Source: Blastococcus sp. TF02A-26
GTDB taxonomy: Bacteria; Actinomycetota; Actinomycetes; Mycobacteriales; Geodermatophilaceae
DNA: 64,000 nucleotides
Assembly: GCF_003319125.1 (NCBI RefSeq)
Contig: NZ_QOHG01000011.1
Coordinates: 110,475 to 174,474 of the forward strand
Direction: 5' to 3'
Of the stretch, positions 18,534-26,916 are shown in pieces; position 1 is the stretch's first letter, and each line of letters opens with the position of its first letter. Below the pieces are notes generated by a model. The model did no database searches. It had not been told where the DNA came from and saw only the letters and a list, made by a program, of their open reading frames with translations. Both the position numbers and the translations under genes were made by a program.

Positions 18534-19043
18534 ATGACCGAGCAGCCGGCGGACGGGCCGATCCCGGGCGACATCCCCTTCGGCCTGCTGTGGGGCATCA
18601 AGCGGTCGTTCGTCGCCTACGTGCGCCGGATGCCCGACGGTCAGGGGTCGATCCACGACGGTGCCGTCCCGCTGGGCGAGGACACCATCCTGTTCCCCGC
18701 CGTCGGAGGCGTGGACGCCGGCGGGAGCACGTTCGCCTTCCGCGGGGACGTCCGCTTCAAGGGGCACGGCGGGATGCTGTTCGTCCGCGTCGCGGCGCCG
18801 CTGATCACCGTGCGCGACGATCGGGCCGAGCTCTCCATCGAGGACCCGTACGCCCGGGCCGACGCCGACCGCGTCCCCCTGGTCACCCTGCAGCTCCGGC
18901 CCGGCCCGGCTCCCGAGGGGGCCCGGGTGTGGCTCGGCTCCGACGTCCGGCTGACCGAGGCCGGCGCGACGCTGTTCAACGACGTCTACCAGCCGGGCGA
19001 GCCGTTCGAGCAGCTCAGCGTGGTCCTCCCGGCCGAGGGCTGA
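18534..19043 (+). CDS. HtaA-domain protein without signal peptide
   Basis: 169 residues made almost only of one HtaA domain: LLWGIKRSFVAYVRRMPDGQ, then STFAFRGDVRFKGHGGMLFV, VAAPLITVRDDRAELSIED and a C-terminal beta region. In Corynebacterium HtaA domains bind heme on the cell surface through a conserved Tyr and His. Here there is no signal peptide or membrane anchor, so the protein should be cytosolic. ATG 18534 has CAGGAT 8 bases upstream, a weak -10. Confidence 0.75.
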   Translation: MTEQPADGPIPGDIPFGLLWGIKRSFVAYVRRMPDGQGSIHDGAVPLGEDTILFPAVGGVDAGGSTFAFRGDVRFKGHGGMLFVRVAAPLITVRDDRAELSIEDPYARADADRVPLVTLQLRPGPAPEGARVWLGSDVRLTEAGATLFNDVYQPGEPFEQLSVVLPAEG

Positions 19044-19047
19044 GCGC

Positions 19048-19752
19048 TCAGCAGCCGGCGGTCTCCCGGTCGGTGAGCAGCGCCCCGAGGTCGGCGACGC
19101 CGACCCCGGTCAGGGTCTCCCGCAGCACCAGCCCGGGTGCGGGGTCGATCACCTGCATCGCCGGGACCCCGAGCACCGCGGCGCCCGCCGCCAGGCCCGA
19201 CGTCACGCCCACCACCGAGTCCTCCACCACCACGCAGCAGCGCACGTCGACCCCGAGCGCGGCGGCGGCCTGCAGGTAGGGCGCGGGATCGGGCTTGCGG
19301 GCCGGGACCTCGTCGCCGCAGACGGTGACGGCGAAGGGCGCCGAGCCCTCGAACGACCGGGCGATGGCGGCGAGCACCAGGTCGGTGAGGCGCCGGGGCG
19401 TCGTCGTCACCAGCGCCGTCGGCACGCCCGCGGCGCGGACGCCGGCCAGCAGCTCGCGGGCACCCGGCCGCCACTGCACACCGGCGCCCATCAGCTCCGC
19501 GACGCGGTCCTCGACCCAGCGGGCGTCGGTGTCCACGCGCTGCTCGTCGGCGGGCAGGCCGAGCTCGGCGTGGACGATCGCCATCGAGGTGCGCATGCTC
19601 GTGCCCACCGTCGCCGCGCGGCCCTCGGCGCTCAGCGCCCCGCCGCGCCGGGCGGCGAGCTCGTGCAGGGCCTGGCCCCAGAGCTCCTCGGTCTCCACCA
19701 GCGTGCCGTCCATGTCGAAGAGCACGGCGGCGGGGGCGGGGAAGCTGCTCAT
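19048..19752 (-). CDS. HAD-superfamily phosphatase (beta-phosphoglucomutase-like)
   Basis: 234-residue HAD hydrolase. Motif I is VLFDMDGTLVETEELWGQAL (nucleophile Asp and acid Asp), motif II VPTALVTTTPRR, motif III KPDPAPYLQAA and motif IV VVVEDSVVGVTSGLAAG. A helical cap after motif I is typical of phosphatases for small sugar phosphates. Substrate not predictable. ATG 19752 has TACCGT 8 bases upstream. Confidence 0.88.
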   Translation of the reverse strand: MSSFPAPAAVLFDMDGTLVETEELWGQALHELAARRGGALSAEGRAATVGTSMRTSMAIVHAELGLPADEQRVDTDARWVEDRVAELMGAGVQWRPGARELLAGVRAAGVPTALVTTTPRRLTDLVLAAIARSFEGSAPFAVTVCGDEVPARKPDPAPYLQAAAALGVDVRCCVVVEDSVVGVTSGLAAGAAVLGVPAMQVIDPAPGLVLRETLTGVGVADLGALLTDRETAGC

Positions 19753-19760
19753 CGTCGGCC

Positions 19761-19766
19761 ACGGTA
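19761..19766 (-). promoter_or_regulatory. Leaderless -10 element of the HAD phosphatase gene
   Basis: TACCGT on the minus strand, 8 bases before ATG 19752. Confidence 0.45.
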
Positions 19767-19803
19767 CGGGGGCGGCCCGGACGCGCTGTGAGACGGTGCG
19801 GGC

Positions 19804-20607
19804 ATGGCTGAGCGCGCCCTGTTCGTCCGCGACGGCGACGCCTTCGTCGCCACCGAGCTGTCCCAGGGCGCCTGGGACCCCCGCGACGCCAACGGCGGCT
19901 CGACCCTCGCGCTGCTCGCGCACTGCCTGGCCGACGTCCCGACGCTGGTGCCGATGACGCTGAGCCGGATGACCGCGGACCTCGTGCGGCCCCTCCCGCT
20001 GGGCCGGCCGGTCACGGTGGCCTCCACCGTCGTGCGCGAGGGCAAGAAGATCCAGCTGGTCGACCTGCACCTGCTCGTCGGCGACGTGCTGCTCGCCCGC
20101 GCCTCGGCGCTGCGGCTGCGCGACGCCGACCTCTCCGACCGCGACGACCTGCCCACCGGCGCACCCGCCGCCTCGTCTCCGCCGCTGGTCCCGCCGGATC
20201 GAGCGGTGAGCCTGCGCGAGACGTCGATCTCGCAGGCGGGGTTCCTCGGCGCCGTCGACATGCGCTACGCCGAGCGCACCGACGGGCCCGGTCGCGGGGT
20301 GTGGCTGCGGCTGGAGGTGCCGGTCGTCGCCGGCGAGGCGGTATCCACCCTCGCGCGGACGGCGCTGGCCTTCGACTATGCGAACAACATCGGGGTCGAG
20401 ATGGGCCCGGGCTCGGCCACGACGATCAACCCCGACGTCAGCGCGCACGTCCTGCGCGAGCCCACCGGCGAGTGGGTGGCGCTCACCGGGCAGACCCAGT
20501 TCCATCCCGGCCTGGGCCGGGGCGTGTCGACGGCGGCCCTCAGCGACCTCGACGGCGTCTTCGCGCACGTCACCGTCTGCCAGCTGGTGCAGCCCCGTCC
20601 GCGGTAG
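19804..20607 (+). CDS. Acyl-CoA thioesterase family protein (double hot-dog)
   Basis: 267 residues with two hot-dog-type repeats. The first has GAWDPRDANGGSTLALLAHC and MTADLVRPLPLGRPVTVAST; the second has DYANNIGVEMGPGSATTINP and GEWVALTGQTQFHPGLGRGV, matching the TesB-like 4HBT_3 family. It would hydrolyse acyl-CoAs. It precedes the acyl-CoA catabolic cluster but is separated from it by a likely promoter. Confidence 0.8.
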   Translation: MAERALFVRDGDAFVATELSQGAWDPRDANGGSTLALLAHCLADVPTLVPMTLSRMTADLVRPLPLGRPVTVASTVVREGKKIQLVDLHLLVGDVLLARASALRLRDADLSDRDDLPTGAPAASSPPLVPPDRAVSLRETSISQAGFLGAVDMRYAERTDGPGRGVWLRLEVPVVAGEAVSTLARTALAFDYANNIGVEMGPGSATTINPDVSAHVLREPTGEWVALTGQTQFHPGLGRGVSTAALSDLDGVFAHVTVCQLVQPRPR

Positions 20608-20661
20608 CGACCCGTGCCGCACCCTTGGGCGAGGCGGCCCGCATAGGGCACAATCTTAGCC

Positions 20662-20700
20662 ATGATGGGGACGCTCCGCCGCGGAACGGCGCCGAGGTGA
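20662..20700 (+). CDS. Possible 12-codon leader ORF before the small protein/fadD pair
   Basis: ATG ATG start and product MMGTLRRGTAPR. Its TGA (20698-20700) overlaps the GTG of the next gene (GTGA). CAATCT at 20651-20656 could be a -10 giving a leaderless start. Only the layout supports it. Confidence 0.3.
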   Translation: MMGTLRRGTAPR

Positions 20701-21002
20701 GGCTGACCAGGTCCAGCCTGTGCAACCTGCTCCTGGAGGACGGCGAGGAGGACCTCGCCGTCCTCGTCGCCCGGGCGGACCTGCCCGACGTGCTCGACAC
20801 CGACCGGGACGCGGCCGCCCTCGCCGCGGTGGGGCTGGACCGCGACGAGCTGGAGGCGCTACTCCCGGCGCTGCCCGCCGCGACGCCCGCCGTCCCCGAC
20901 GAGAGCCGCGACGCCGCCGTCCGGCACACCCTCTCCTCCCGCTGGGCCGACCTCGTGTCGGCCTGGACCACGGGGCCCCGGACCGGGCGGGGCGAGGCAT
21001 GA
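20697..21002 (+). CDS. Small protein of unknown function, coupled to acyl-CoA synthetase
   Basis: 101 residues, mostly helical and acidic; it opens VRLTRSSLCNLLLEDGEEDL and ends DLVSAWTTGPRTGRGEA. GTG 20697 is the first start in frame that does not conflict with the upstream thioesterase promoter region. Its TGA overlaps the ATG of the acyl-CoA synthetase (ATGA), so the two are translated together. No domain recognised; an accessory or regulatory subunit of the acyl-CoA step is only a guess. Confidence 0.55.
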   Translation: MRLTRSSLCNLLLEDGEEDLAVLVARADLPDVLDTDRDAAALAAVGLDRDELEALLPALPAATPAVPDESRDAAVRHTLSSRWADLVSAWTTGPRTGRGEA

Positions 21003-22708
21003 CCGGGCTGACCGACACCGCTCCGGCCCGCCTGCACTGGGAGGGGGCGGCCGCCCTGCCCCCGGAGGTCCGCGAGGCGCTGCTCGGCCCCGGCGCGCCG
21101 TTCGAGCTGACCACCGAGGACGTCCTCGGCGTCCCGCACACCGTCTTCGTGCGCCGCCCGCGGACCCTGCGCGCCCTGCTGGAGGACAAGACGCCGGCGC
21201 AGCTGGAGCTGCCGTTCCTGTACTCGGTGCCGGCCGGGCGGACGTGGACCTACCGCGAGGCGCTCGCCGACATCGACGCGATCGGCGTCCTGCTGCAGCG
21301 GCGCCACGGCGTCCGGGCCGGTGACCGCGTCGCGGTCGTGGCCGCCAACCACGCCGAGTACGCGCTGCTGATGTGGGCGGTCGTCTCCGTCGGCGCGGTC
21401 GTGACCGGGCTCAACGGGTGGTGGACCGGCCCGGAGCTGCGCCACGGGATCGCGCTCAGCTCGCCGGCCGTGCTGGTCGGTGACGAGCGCCGGCTGGAGC
21501 GGCTCGAGCCCGGCTCGGTGCCCGAGGGCGTCCCGGTCCTCCGCCTCGACCGGCTGCACGCCGACGCCCAGCAGTACCTCGGCCAGGTGCCCGAGGCGGT
21601 CGACGTCGCCGAGGACGACCCCGCCGTCCTGCTCTTCACCAGCGGCACGACCGGCCGCCCCAAGGGCGCGCTCCTGTCGCACCGGAACATCGTCAACTTC
21701 GCCCTGGTCGGCCGGCTGTCCGGCGCGATGGCGACGGCCACCGCGCCGGTGCCCCCGGGCTGGACCCCGCCGCAGGCCTGCTCCATCGTCACCGGCCCGC
21801 TGTTCCACGTCTCGGGCATCGCGCCGGTGCTGGTCACCGCCGCCTCCTCCCCCACCAAGCTGGTCTTCCCCGCCCCCGGCCGGTGGGACCCGGTGGTCCT
21901 GATGCAACTCGTGCAGGAGCACCGGGCCACCTACCTGGCCGGCGTCCCGACGCAGTTCTGGCGGCTGCTGCGGCACCCGGACATCGAGCGCTACGACCTG
22001 TCGTCGGTCACCTCCACCTCCACCGGCGGATCGGCCTTCCCGCCCGAGCTGGTCCGTGCGCTGCACGAGCGGTTCCCGCGGGTGAGGCTCGGCAACGGCT
22101 ACGGGATGACCGAGACCGTCGGCCTGGGCGCCCGGATCGGCAACGACGCGTTCCTCGAGGTCCCCGAGTCCGTCGGGCCCGCCCAGGTGACCGTCGAGAT
22201 CGAGGTGCGGCGGGACGACGGGTCCGTCGCGGCCGAGCACGAGGTCGGCGAGGTCTTCCTGCGCAGCCCCTCGGTGTTCCTCGGCTACTGGGACGACCCC
22301 GCGGCCACCGCCGCCGCCCTCGACGCGGAGCGCTGGTATCGCACCGGTGACTTCGGGCGGGTGTCCGGCGGCCTGCTGTACCTGGAGAGCCGCCGCCGCG
22401 ACCTGATCATCCGCGGCGGGGAGAACGTCTACCCGATCGAGGTCGAGAACCGGCTGGTCGAGCACCCGGACATCGACGACGCCGCGGTGATCGGCGTCGA
22501 TCACCACGACCTGGGGCAGGAGCCGAAGGCCTTCGTCGTCCCGCGGGCGGGCTCCGGGCTCACCGAGGCCGCGGTGCGCGAGTGGTGCGCCCGGGCGCTC
22601 GCGCCGTTCAAGGTCCCCGCCTCGGTCGAGTTCCGCACCGCACTGCCCTACAGCGACACGGGCAAGCTGCTCAAGAAGACGCTGGAGGACGAGGAACGGA
22701 GCCGCTGA
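20999..22708 (+). CDS. Acyl-CoA synthetase (FadD-type, ANL superfamily)
   Basis: 569-residue AMP-forming ligase that activates a carboxylic acid to its CoA thioester. ANL motifs: P-loop LLFTSGTTGRPKG (211-223), NGYGMTETVGLGARIG, WYRTGDFGRV, DLIIRGGENVYPIEVENRL and the catalytic-lysine tail YSDTGKLLKKTLEDE. Its gene is convergent with the enoyl-CoA hydratase gene, leaving only 9 bases. Substrate unknown; the neighbours point to a fatty, branched or ring-derived acid. Confidence 0.9.
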   Translation: MTGLTDTAPARLHWEGAAALPPEVREALLGPGAPFELTTEDVLGVPHTVFVRRPRTLRALLEDKTPAQLELPFLYSVPAGRTWTYREALADIDAIGVLLQRRHGVRAGDRVAVVAANHAEYALLMWAVVSVGAVVTGLNGWWTGPELRHGIALSSPAVLVGDERRLERLEPGSVPEGVPVLRLDRLHADAQQYLGQVPEAVDVAEDDPAVLLFTSGTTGRPKGALLSHRNIVNFALVGRLSGAMATATAPVPPGWTPPQACSIVTGPLFHVSGIAPVLVTAASSPTKLVFPAPGRWDPVVLMQLVQEHRATYLAGVPTQFWRLLRHPDIERYDLSSVTSTSTGGSAFPPELVRALHERFPRVRLGNGYGMTETVGLGARIGNDAFLEVPESVGPAQVTVEIEVRRDDGSVAAEHEVGEVFLRSPSVFLGYWDDPAATAAALDAERWYRTGDFGRVSGGLLYLESRRRDLIIRGGENVYPIEVENRLVEHPDIDDAAVIGVDHHDLGQEPKAFVVPRAGSGLTEAAVREWCARALAPFKVPASVEFRTALPYSDTGKLLKKTLEDEERSR

Positions 22709-22717
22709 CCCCGGCCG

Positions 22718-23488
22718 TCAGGAGCCGGGTCGCACCCGGGCGCGCAGCCGCTCCACGCCCTCGAGGTAGGCCGGCTGCCGCTGCGACCAGTCCTGCGCGA
22801 TCTGCTCGACCTCGCCGGCCGTGCGGCCGACCGACAGCGCGCCGCCGAGCGCCAGCGTGGCCTTGGTGCGGCGCAGCAGCTCCCGGTCCCGGGCGGCGAC
22901 CCGCGAGGTCAGGCCCCGGACCGTCTCGTCGAGGTCGGCGTCGGGCACGGTGCGCCAGACCAGTCCGCACCGCTGCGCCTCCTCGGCGGTGATGCGGTCG
23001 CCGAACAGGACCAGGGCCGCGGTGCCCTGGCGGCCGATCCGCTCCTGCATGCGCGTGAGGTAGCCGCCGCCGGGGTGGATGCCGATGTCGAGGAACCGGA
23101 TGTCGAAGGTGACGCTCTCGGCCGCGACGACGACGTCGCAGGCGAGGAGGAAGTTGACGCCGGCGCCGATGACCGGCGCGTGCACGGCGGCCACCACCGG
23201 GACGGGGAGCGCGGCGAGCGCCGCGAAGCCCCGGTACACCGCGGTCGGGTCGCCCGAGGGCTCGAGCAGCGAGTCCACGTCCCCGCCGGCCGAGAACACC
23301 GGCCCCTCGGCGCGCAGCACGACCACGTGTACCGACCGGTCCTGGCGCAGCCGCTCGCACGCCCGGGCGAGCTGGTCGACCAGCACGGGGTTGCAGCTGT
23401 TGCGCCGGCCGACGTCGACCAGGGTCACCTCCGCCACGGCGTCGTGCACGCGTACCGACACCGCGGTCCGCTCGCCGTCCACCGTCAT
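22718..23488 (-). CDS. Enoyl-CoA hydratase/isomerase family protein
   Basis: 256-residue crotonase-fold protein. CoA/oxyanion motifs: LRAEGPVFSAGGDVDSLLEP and VVAAVHAPVIGAGVNFLLAC; then FLDIGIHPGGGYLTRM. The usual hydratase glutamates are not obvious in the second loop, so isomerase or another crotonase chemistry is possible. ATG 23488 overlaps the stop of the upstream amidohydrolase gene (ATGA), so both share the operator-controlled promoter at 24714-24742. Confidence 0.85.
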   Translation of the reverse strand: MTVDGERTAVSVRVHDAVAEVTLVDVGRRNSCNPVLVDQLARACERLRQDRSVHVVVLRAEGPVFSAGGDVDSLLEPSGDPTAVYRGFAALAALPVPVVAAVHAPVIGAGVNFLLACDVVVAAESVTFDIRFLDIGIHPGGGYLTRMQERIGRQGTAALVLFGDRITAEEAQRCGLVWRTVPDADLDETVRGLTSRVAARDRELLRRTKATLALGGALSVGRTAGEVEQIAQDWSQRQPAYLEGVERLRARVRPGS

Positions 23489-24672
23489 GCCGGGCGACGG
23501 GTGGCGAGGGTCCAGCCGTTGTCCTTCATGACCTTCTCGGCGTCGGCCATCGTGTAGTCGAAGTTCTGCAGGTCCTTGATGTAGCTGGCGGGCTCGGCGA
23601 GGCCCTCCACGTGTGGGTAGTCCGAGCCCATGAGGATGTGCTCGGGCCCGAGCAGCTGCAGCAGGCTCTTCAGCTCGTCCTCGTAGAACGGTGCCACCCA
23701 GACGTGCCGCTTGAAGGTCTCCCGCGGGTCCTCGGGGAACAGGTGCGGCACCTGACCCCAGGCCTTGGTGAGCTTCTCGAACAGGTGGAAGACCCACGAC
23801 GAGCCGGTCTCGATGGCGGCGATGCGCAGGTTCGGGAAGCGGGAGAACAGCCCCAGCGCCAGGTGGCTGGCGATGGTGTCCTGCATGTAGCTGGCCGAGT
23901 GCAGGCTGCGGAACGCGTTGGCGCGGAACGCCTCGGCGAAGTCGTTCTCGCCCCAGTCGCCCAGGTACTTCGTGTAGAGGGTGTCGCCGCCGTGGTAGAT
24001 CACGGTGATCCCGGAGTCGTTGGCCAGCTGCCAGAACCCGTCGAACATCGCGTCACCCGGGGCCTTGTGCCCGAGCACCGTCTTCACCGGCCCGCCGACC
24101 ATGACGACGAAGCGGGCGTCCCGGTCCAGGGCCCACTGGAGCTCGCGGACGGCGTTGTCCGGGTCCGACAGCGTGATGTAGGGCGCCGCGAAGATCCGGT
24201 TCCGGTACGCGAAGCCCCAGTCCTCGTCGAGCCAGCGGTTGAACGCCCGGAACGCCGCCGTCATCGCCGGGATGTCGTGGCACAGTGCGGTCTCCATGCC
24301 GACCCCCAGGGTGGGCAGCATGATGCAGGCGTCCATGCCCTGGCGGTCCATCAGCGCCAGCCGCGCGTCGCGGTCGCGGTACTCGGCCCGGATCGGCTCC
24401 AGCTCGCCGAACAGCTTGCTGGGGTCGGCGCTCTTGGGGTTGCGCCCGCGGAAGTACTCGTCCATGACGCCGGGGGCGGCGACCGGGTCGAAGGTCGGGT
24501 TCGGGATGAACTTGTTGACCTTCTCCCCCACCAGCAGCCGCGTCCTGCCCTCCACCTGCACCCACTGCATCGCGCGCTTGCGGAACTGCGGCTCGATGTG
24601 CCGGGTGAAGGCGTCCAGGGCCTCGTAGTAGTGGTTGTCGCAGTCGAAGAACCGGAACGGCAGGTCGGTCAC
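23485..24672 (-). CDS. Amidohydrolase-2 family protein with intact ligand motifs
   Basis: 395-residue TIM-barrel protein of the ACMSD-like amidohydrolase_2 family. Candidate metal-binding/catalytic residues are present: the N-terminal FFDCDNHYYEALDAFTRH, the central TVIYHGGDTLYTKYLGD and the C-terminal HILMGSDYPHVEGLAEP. The family includes hydrolases and decarboxylases; the substrate here is unknown. First gene of a two-gene operon with the enoyl-CoA hydratase. GTG 24672 has GGAGAGAGG upstream. Confidence 0.82.
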   Translation of the reverse strand: MTDLPFRFFDCDNHYYEALDAFTRHIEPQFRKRAMQWVQVEGRTRLLVGEKVNKFIPNPTFDPVAAPGVMDEYFRGRNPKSADPSKLFGELEPIRAEYRDRDARLALMDRQGMDACIMLPTLGVGMETALCHDIPAMTAAFRAFNRWLDEDWGFAYRNRIFAAPYITLSDPDNAVRELQWALDRDARFVVMVGGPVKTVLGHKAPGDAMFDGFWQLANDSGITVIYHGGDTLYTKYLGDWGENDFAEAFRANAFRSLHSASYMQDTIASHLALGLFSRFPNLRIAAIETGSSWVFHLFEKLTKAWGQVPHLFPEDPRETFKRHVWVAPFYEDELKSLLQLLGPEHILMGSDYPHVEGLAEPASYIKDLQNFDYTMADAEKVMKDNGWTLATRRPA

Positions 24673-24713
24673 GGGGGTGCCTCTCTCCGAGGTGGGCGGC
24701 GGGCCGGGCCACT

Positions 24714-24742
24714 AGAATAGAACAGCGTTTCAGTTAGGACAA
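24714..24742 (-). promoter_or_regulatory. Promoter of the amidohydrolase/hydratase operon
   Basis: Minus strand TTGTCC (-35, 24737-24742), 17-base spacer, TATTCT (-10, 24714-24719). The 15-base operator lies within spacer and -10. Confidence 0.65.
24718..24732. promoter_or_regulatory. Putative KstR-like TetR operator 1
   Basis: TAGAACAGCGTTTCA, fitting TnnAACnnnGTTnnA. It sits at the same offset inside its promoter as operator 2 at 27836. Confidence 0.65.
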
Positions 24743-24745
24743 GGC

Positions 24746-26914
24746 TCAGCCCCGGGGCAGGCCCAGCACGTGCTCGGCGACGACGTTGAGCTGGATCTCC
24801 ACCGTCCCGCCGCCGATCAGCAGCTGGGGCGTGGACAGGTACGCCGCGGCCGGCCCGTCGGTCTCCACGGCCTCCGGACCGCGCCAGCCGAGCACCGTCC
24901 GCGTCACCTGGGCGTGGTGCTCGGCGGAGCCGACCTTGAGCACGCTGGCCTCCGCACCCGGCGGTCCACCGGCCAGGCGCCGCAGCAGGGACCGGCGGCC
25001 GAGCGCCTCCAGGGCCGACGTCCGCGCGGTGAGCGCCGCGAGGTCGCGCAGCACGCTCCACCGGTCCGTGCCGGCGTCGAGGGCGGCGCGCGCGTGCGCG
25101 GCGAGGTCCCCGGGACCGCCGCCGCCGGAGCGCCCGGTGGCGATCGAGACCCGCTCGTTGCCCAGCGTGGTGCGGGCCAGCCGCCAGCCCTCGCCCGGCG
25201 CCCCGACCAGGGCCTCCGGTCCGACGACGACGCCGTCGAGGAACACCTCGTTGAACATGTACTGCCCGTTGGCCTCGCGCAGCGGCCGGATCCGGACCCC
25301 CGGCGCCCGCATGTCGACGAGGAAGTAGCTCAGCCCCCGGTGCTTGGGCGCCTCGGGGTCGGTGCGGGCCAGGCAGATGCCGACGTCGGCCAGCTGCGCC
25401 TTCGACGTCCACACCTTCTGCCCATCCAGCCGCCAGCCGCCGTCCACCGGCACCGCCCGGGTGGTCAGCGAGGCCAGGTCCGAGCCGGCGCCGGGCTCGC
25501 TGAACAGCTGGCACCACACCAGCTCGCCGCGCAGCGTGGGCAGCACGTAGCGCTCGCGCTGCTCGTCGGTGCCGTGCGCCAGCAGCGTCGGCAGCGCCCA
25601 CTCGCCGATGACGGTGGAGGGCTGCTCGAGCCCGGCCCGCTCGTACTCCTGGGCGACGACGACCTGCCCGACCGGGTCCAGGCCCAGGCCGTAGGGCGCC
25701 GGGTACTGCGGTGCGACGAGGCAGGCGTCGGCCAGCGCGCGGCGCCGCTCGGCCTCGGGTAGTGCGGTGATCCGGGCGAGGTCGGCCGCCACCCGCTCGC
25801 GGAGACCGGCCGGCTCGTCGTCGAGCTCCAGGGCGCCGGTGCGCGCGGTGGTGAGCGCCAGCTCCCCCAGCCGCAGCGAACCGTTCACCCGGGGACCGAG
25901 GAGCGCGGCGAGGCCGATCGCCCGCCGCCAGTACAGGTGCAGGTCGTGCTCCCACGTGTAGCCGATGCCGCCGAGCAGGGTCACGGTGTCCAGGGCCAGG
26001 TCGACGGCGTCGGCCACGCAGGTCTCCGCGGCGCAGGCGGCCGCGAGGGCGAACTGGTCGGCCCCCTCGTCCGCGGCGGTGGCCGCGTCCCAGACGGCGG
26101 CGGCCATCAGCTCGGTGCGGGTGAACAGCCGGGCGCACTTGTGCTTGATCGCCTGGAAGGACCCCACCGGGCGGCCGAACTGCTCCCGCACACCCACGTA
26201 GGCCAGCCCGGTCTCCTGGCACCACCGCGCCAGCCCCGCGGCCTCCGCGCTGAACAGCAGCTCGGCCAGCGTGCGCACCTCGTCGGCGCCGACGTCGAGG
26301 ACGGCGTCGGCCGGCACGGACAGCTCCGCGACCTCGAGCCGGCCCACGTCCCGCGTGACGTCGACCCCCTCGACCGGCTGCCGGACCAGCCGCCCGGCGC
26401 GGTCGGCGTCGAGCAGGAACCACCGTTCGCCGTCCGTCGTCCGTGCCGCGAGGACGACGACCTCGGCGGCCAGCGCGCCCAGGACCGGCTCGCTGCACCC
26501 GGAGAGGACCCAGCCGCCGTCGTCCTCCCGCGCGGTCATCCCGCCGGAGGCCAGTGCCAGGCAGCCGGTCGCCCCGCCGGCGAGGGCGGTGAGGGCCGCC
26601 GTCGATCCGCCGTGCCGGGCGAGCAGCGCGCCGGCCAGCACGGTGGGGAGGAAGGGGCCGGGGACGAGCGACCGCCCGGCCGCCTCGACGACGACGGCCA
26701 GCGCGGCGAGCCCCGCGCCGTCCCCACCGGCGGTCTCGGGCAGGTGCAGCGACAGCAGGCCCTGGGCGTGCAGCCGGTCCCAACCCGCCGGCCGGGCTCC
26801 GGTGGCGAGCTCCGCGAGCGCGGCGCGGGTGCCGGCCACCGGGAGGGAGCGGGCGGCCACCCCGGCGACCGAGTCGGCCAGCGCGACGTGCTCGTCGAGC
26901 AGCGCGATGCCCAC
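24746..26914 (-). CDS. Double-length acyl-CoA dehydrogenase (FadE34-like fusion)
   Basis: 722 residues: two acyl-CoA dehydrogenase units in tandem. Unit 1 spans ~1-360 (DRLHAQGLLSLHLPETAGGD, REQFGRPVGSFQAIKHKCAR, DTVTLLGGIGYTWEHDLHLY). Unit 2 spans ~370-722 (QLFSEPGAGSDLASLTTRAV, DGQKVWTSKAQLADVGICLA, and a C-terminal GGGTVEIQLNVVAEHVLGLP). Mycobacterial FadE34 and relatives have the same architecture and act on side chains of cholesterol or bile acids; this substrate is not proven here. GTG 26914 lies 2 bases after the stop of the upstream amidohydrolase-like gene. Confidence 0.88.
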   Translation of the reverse strand: MGIALLDEHVALADSVAGVAARSLPVAGTRAALAELATGARPAGWDRLHAQGLLSLHLPETAGGDGAGLAALAVVVEAAGRSLVPGPFLPTVLAGALLARHGGSTAALTALAGGATGCLALASGGMTAREDDGGWVLSGCSEPVLGALAAEVVVLAARTTDGERWFLLDADRAGRLVRQPVEGVDVTRDVGRLEVAELSVPADAVLDVGADEVRTLAELLFSAEAAGLARWCQETGLAYVGVREQFGRPVGSFQAIKHKCARLFTRTELMAAAVWDAATAADEGADQFALAAACAAETCVADAVDLALDTVTLLGGIGYTWEHDLHLYWRRAIGLAALLGPRVNGSLRLGELALTTARTGALELDDEPAGLRERVAADLARITALPEAERRRALADACLVAPQYPAPYGLGLDPVGQVVVAQEYERAGLEQPSTVIGEWALPTLLAHGTDEQRERYVLPTLRGELVWCQLFSEPGAGSDLASLTTRAVPVDGGWRLDGQKVWTSKAQLADVGICLARTDPEAPKHRGLSYFLVDMRAPGVRIRPLREANGQYMFNEVFLDGVVVGPEALVGAPGEGWRLARTTLGNERVSIATGRSGGGGPGDLAAHARAALDAGTDRWSVLRDLAALTARTSALEALGRRSLLRRLAGGPPGAEASVLKVGSAEHHAQVTRTVLGWRGPEAVETDGPAAAYLSTPQLLIGGGTVEIQLNVVAEHVLGLPRG

Positions 26915-26916
26915 GC

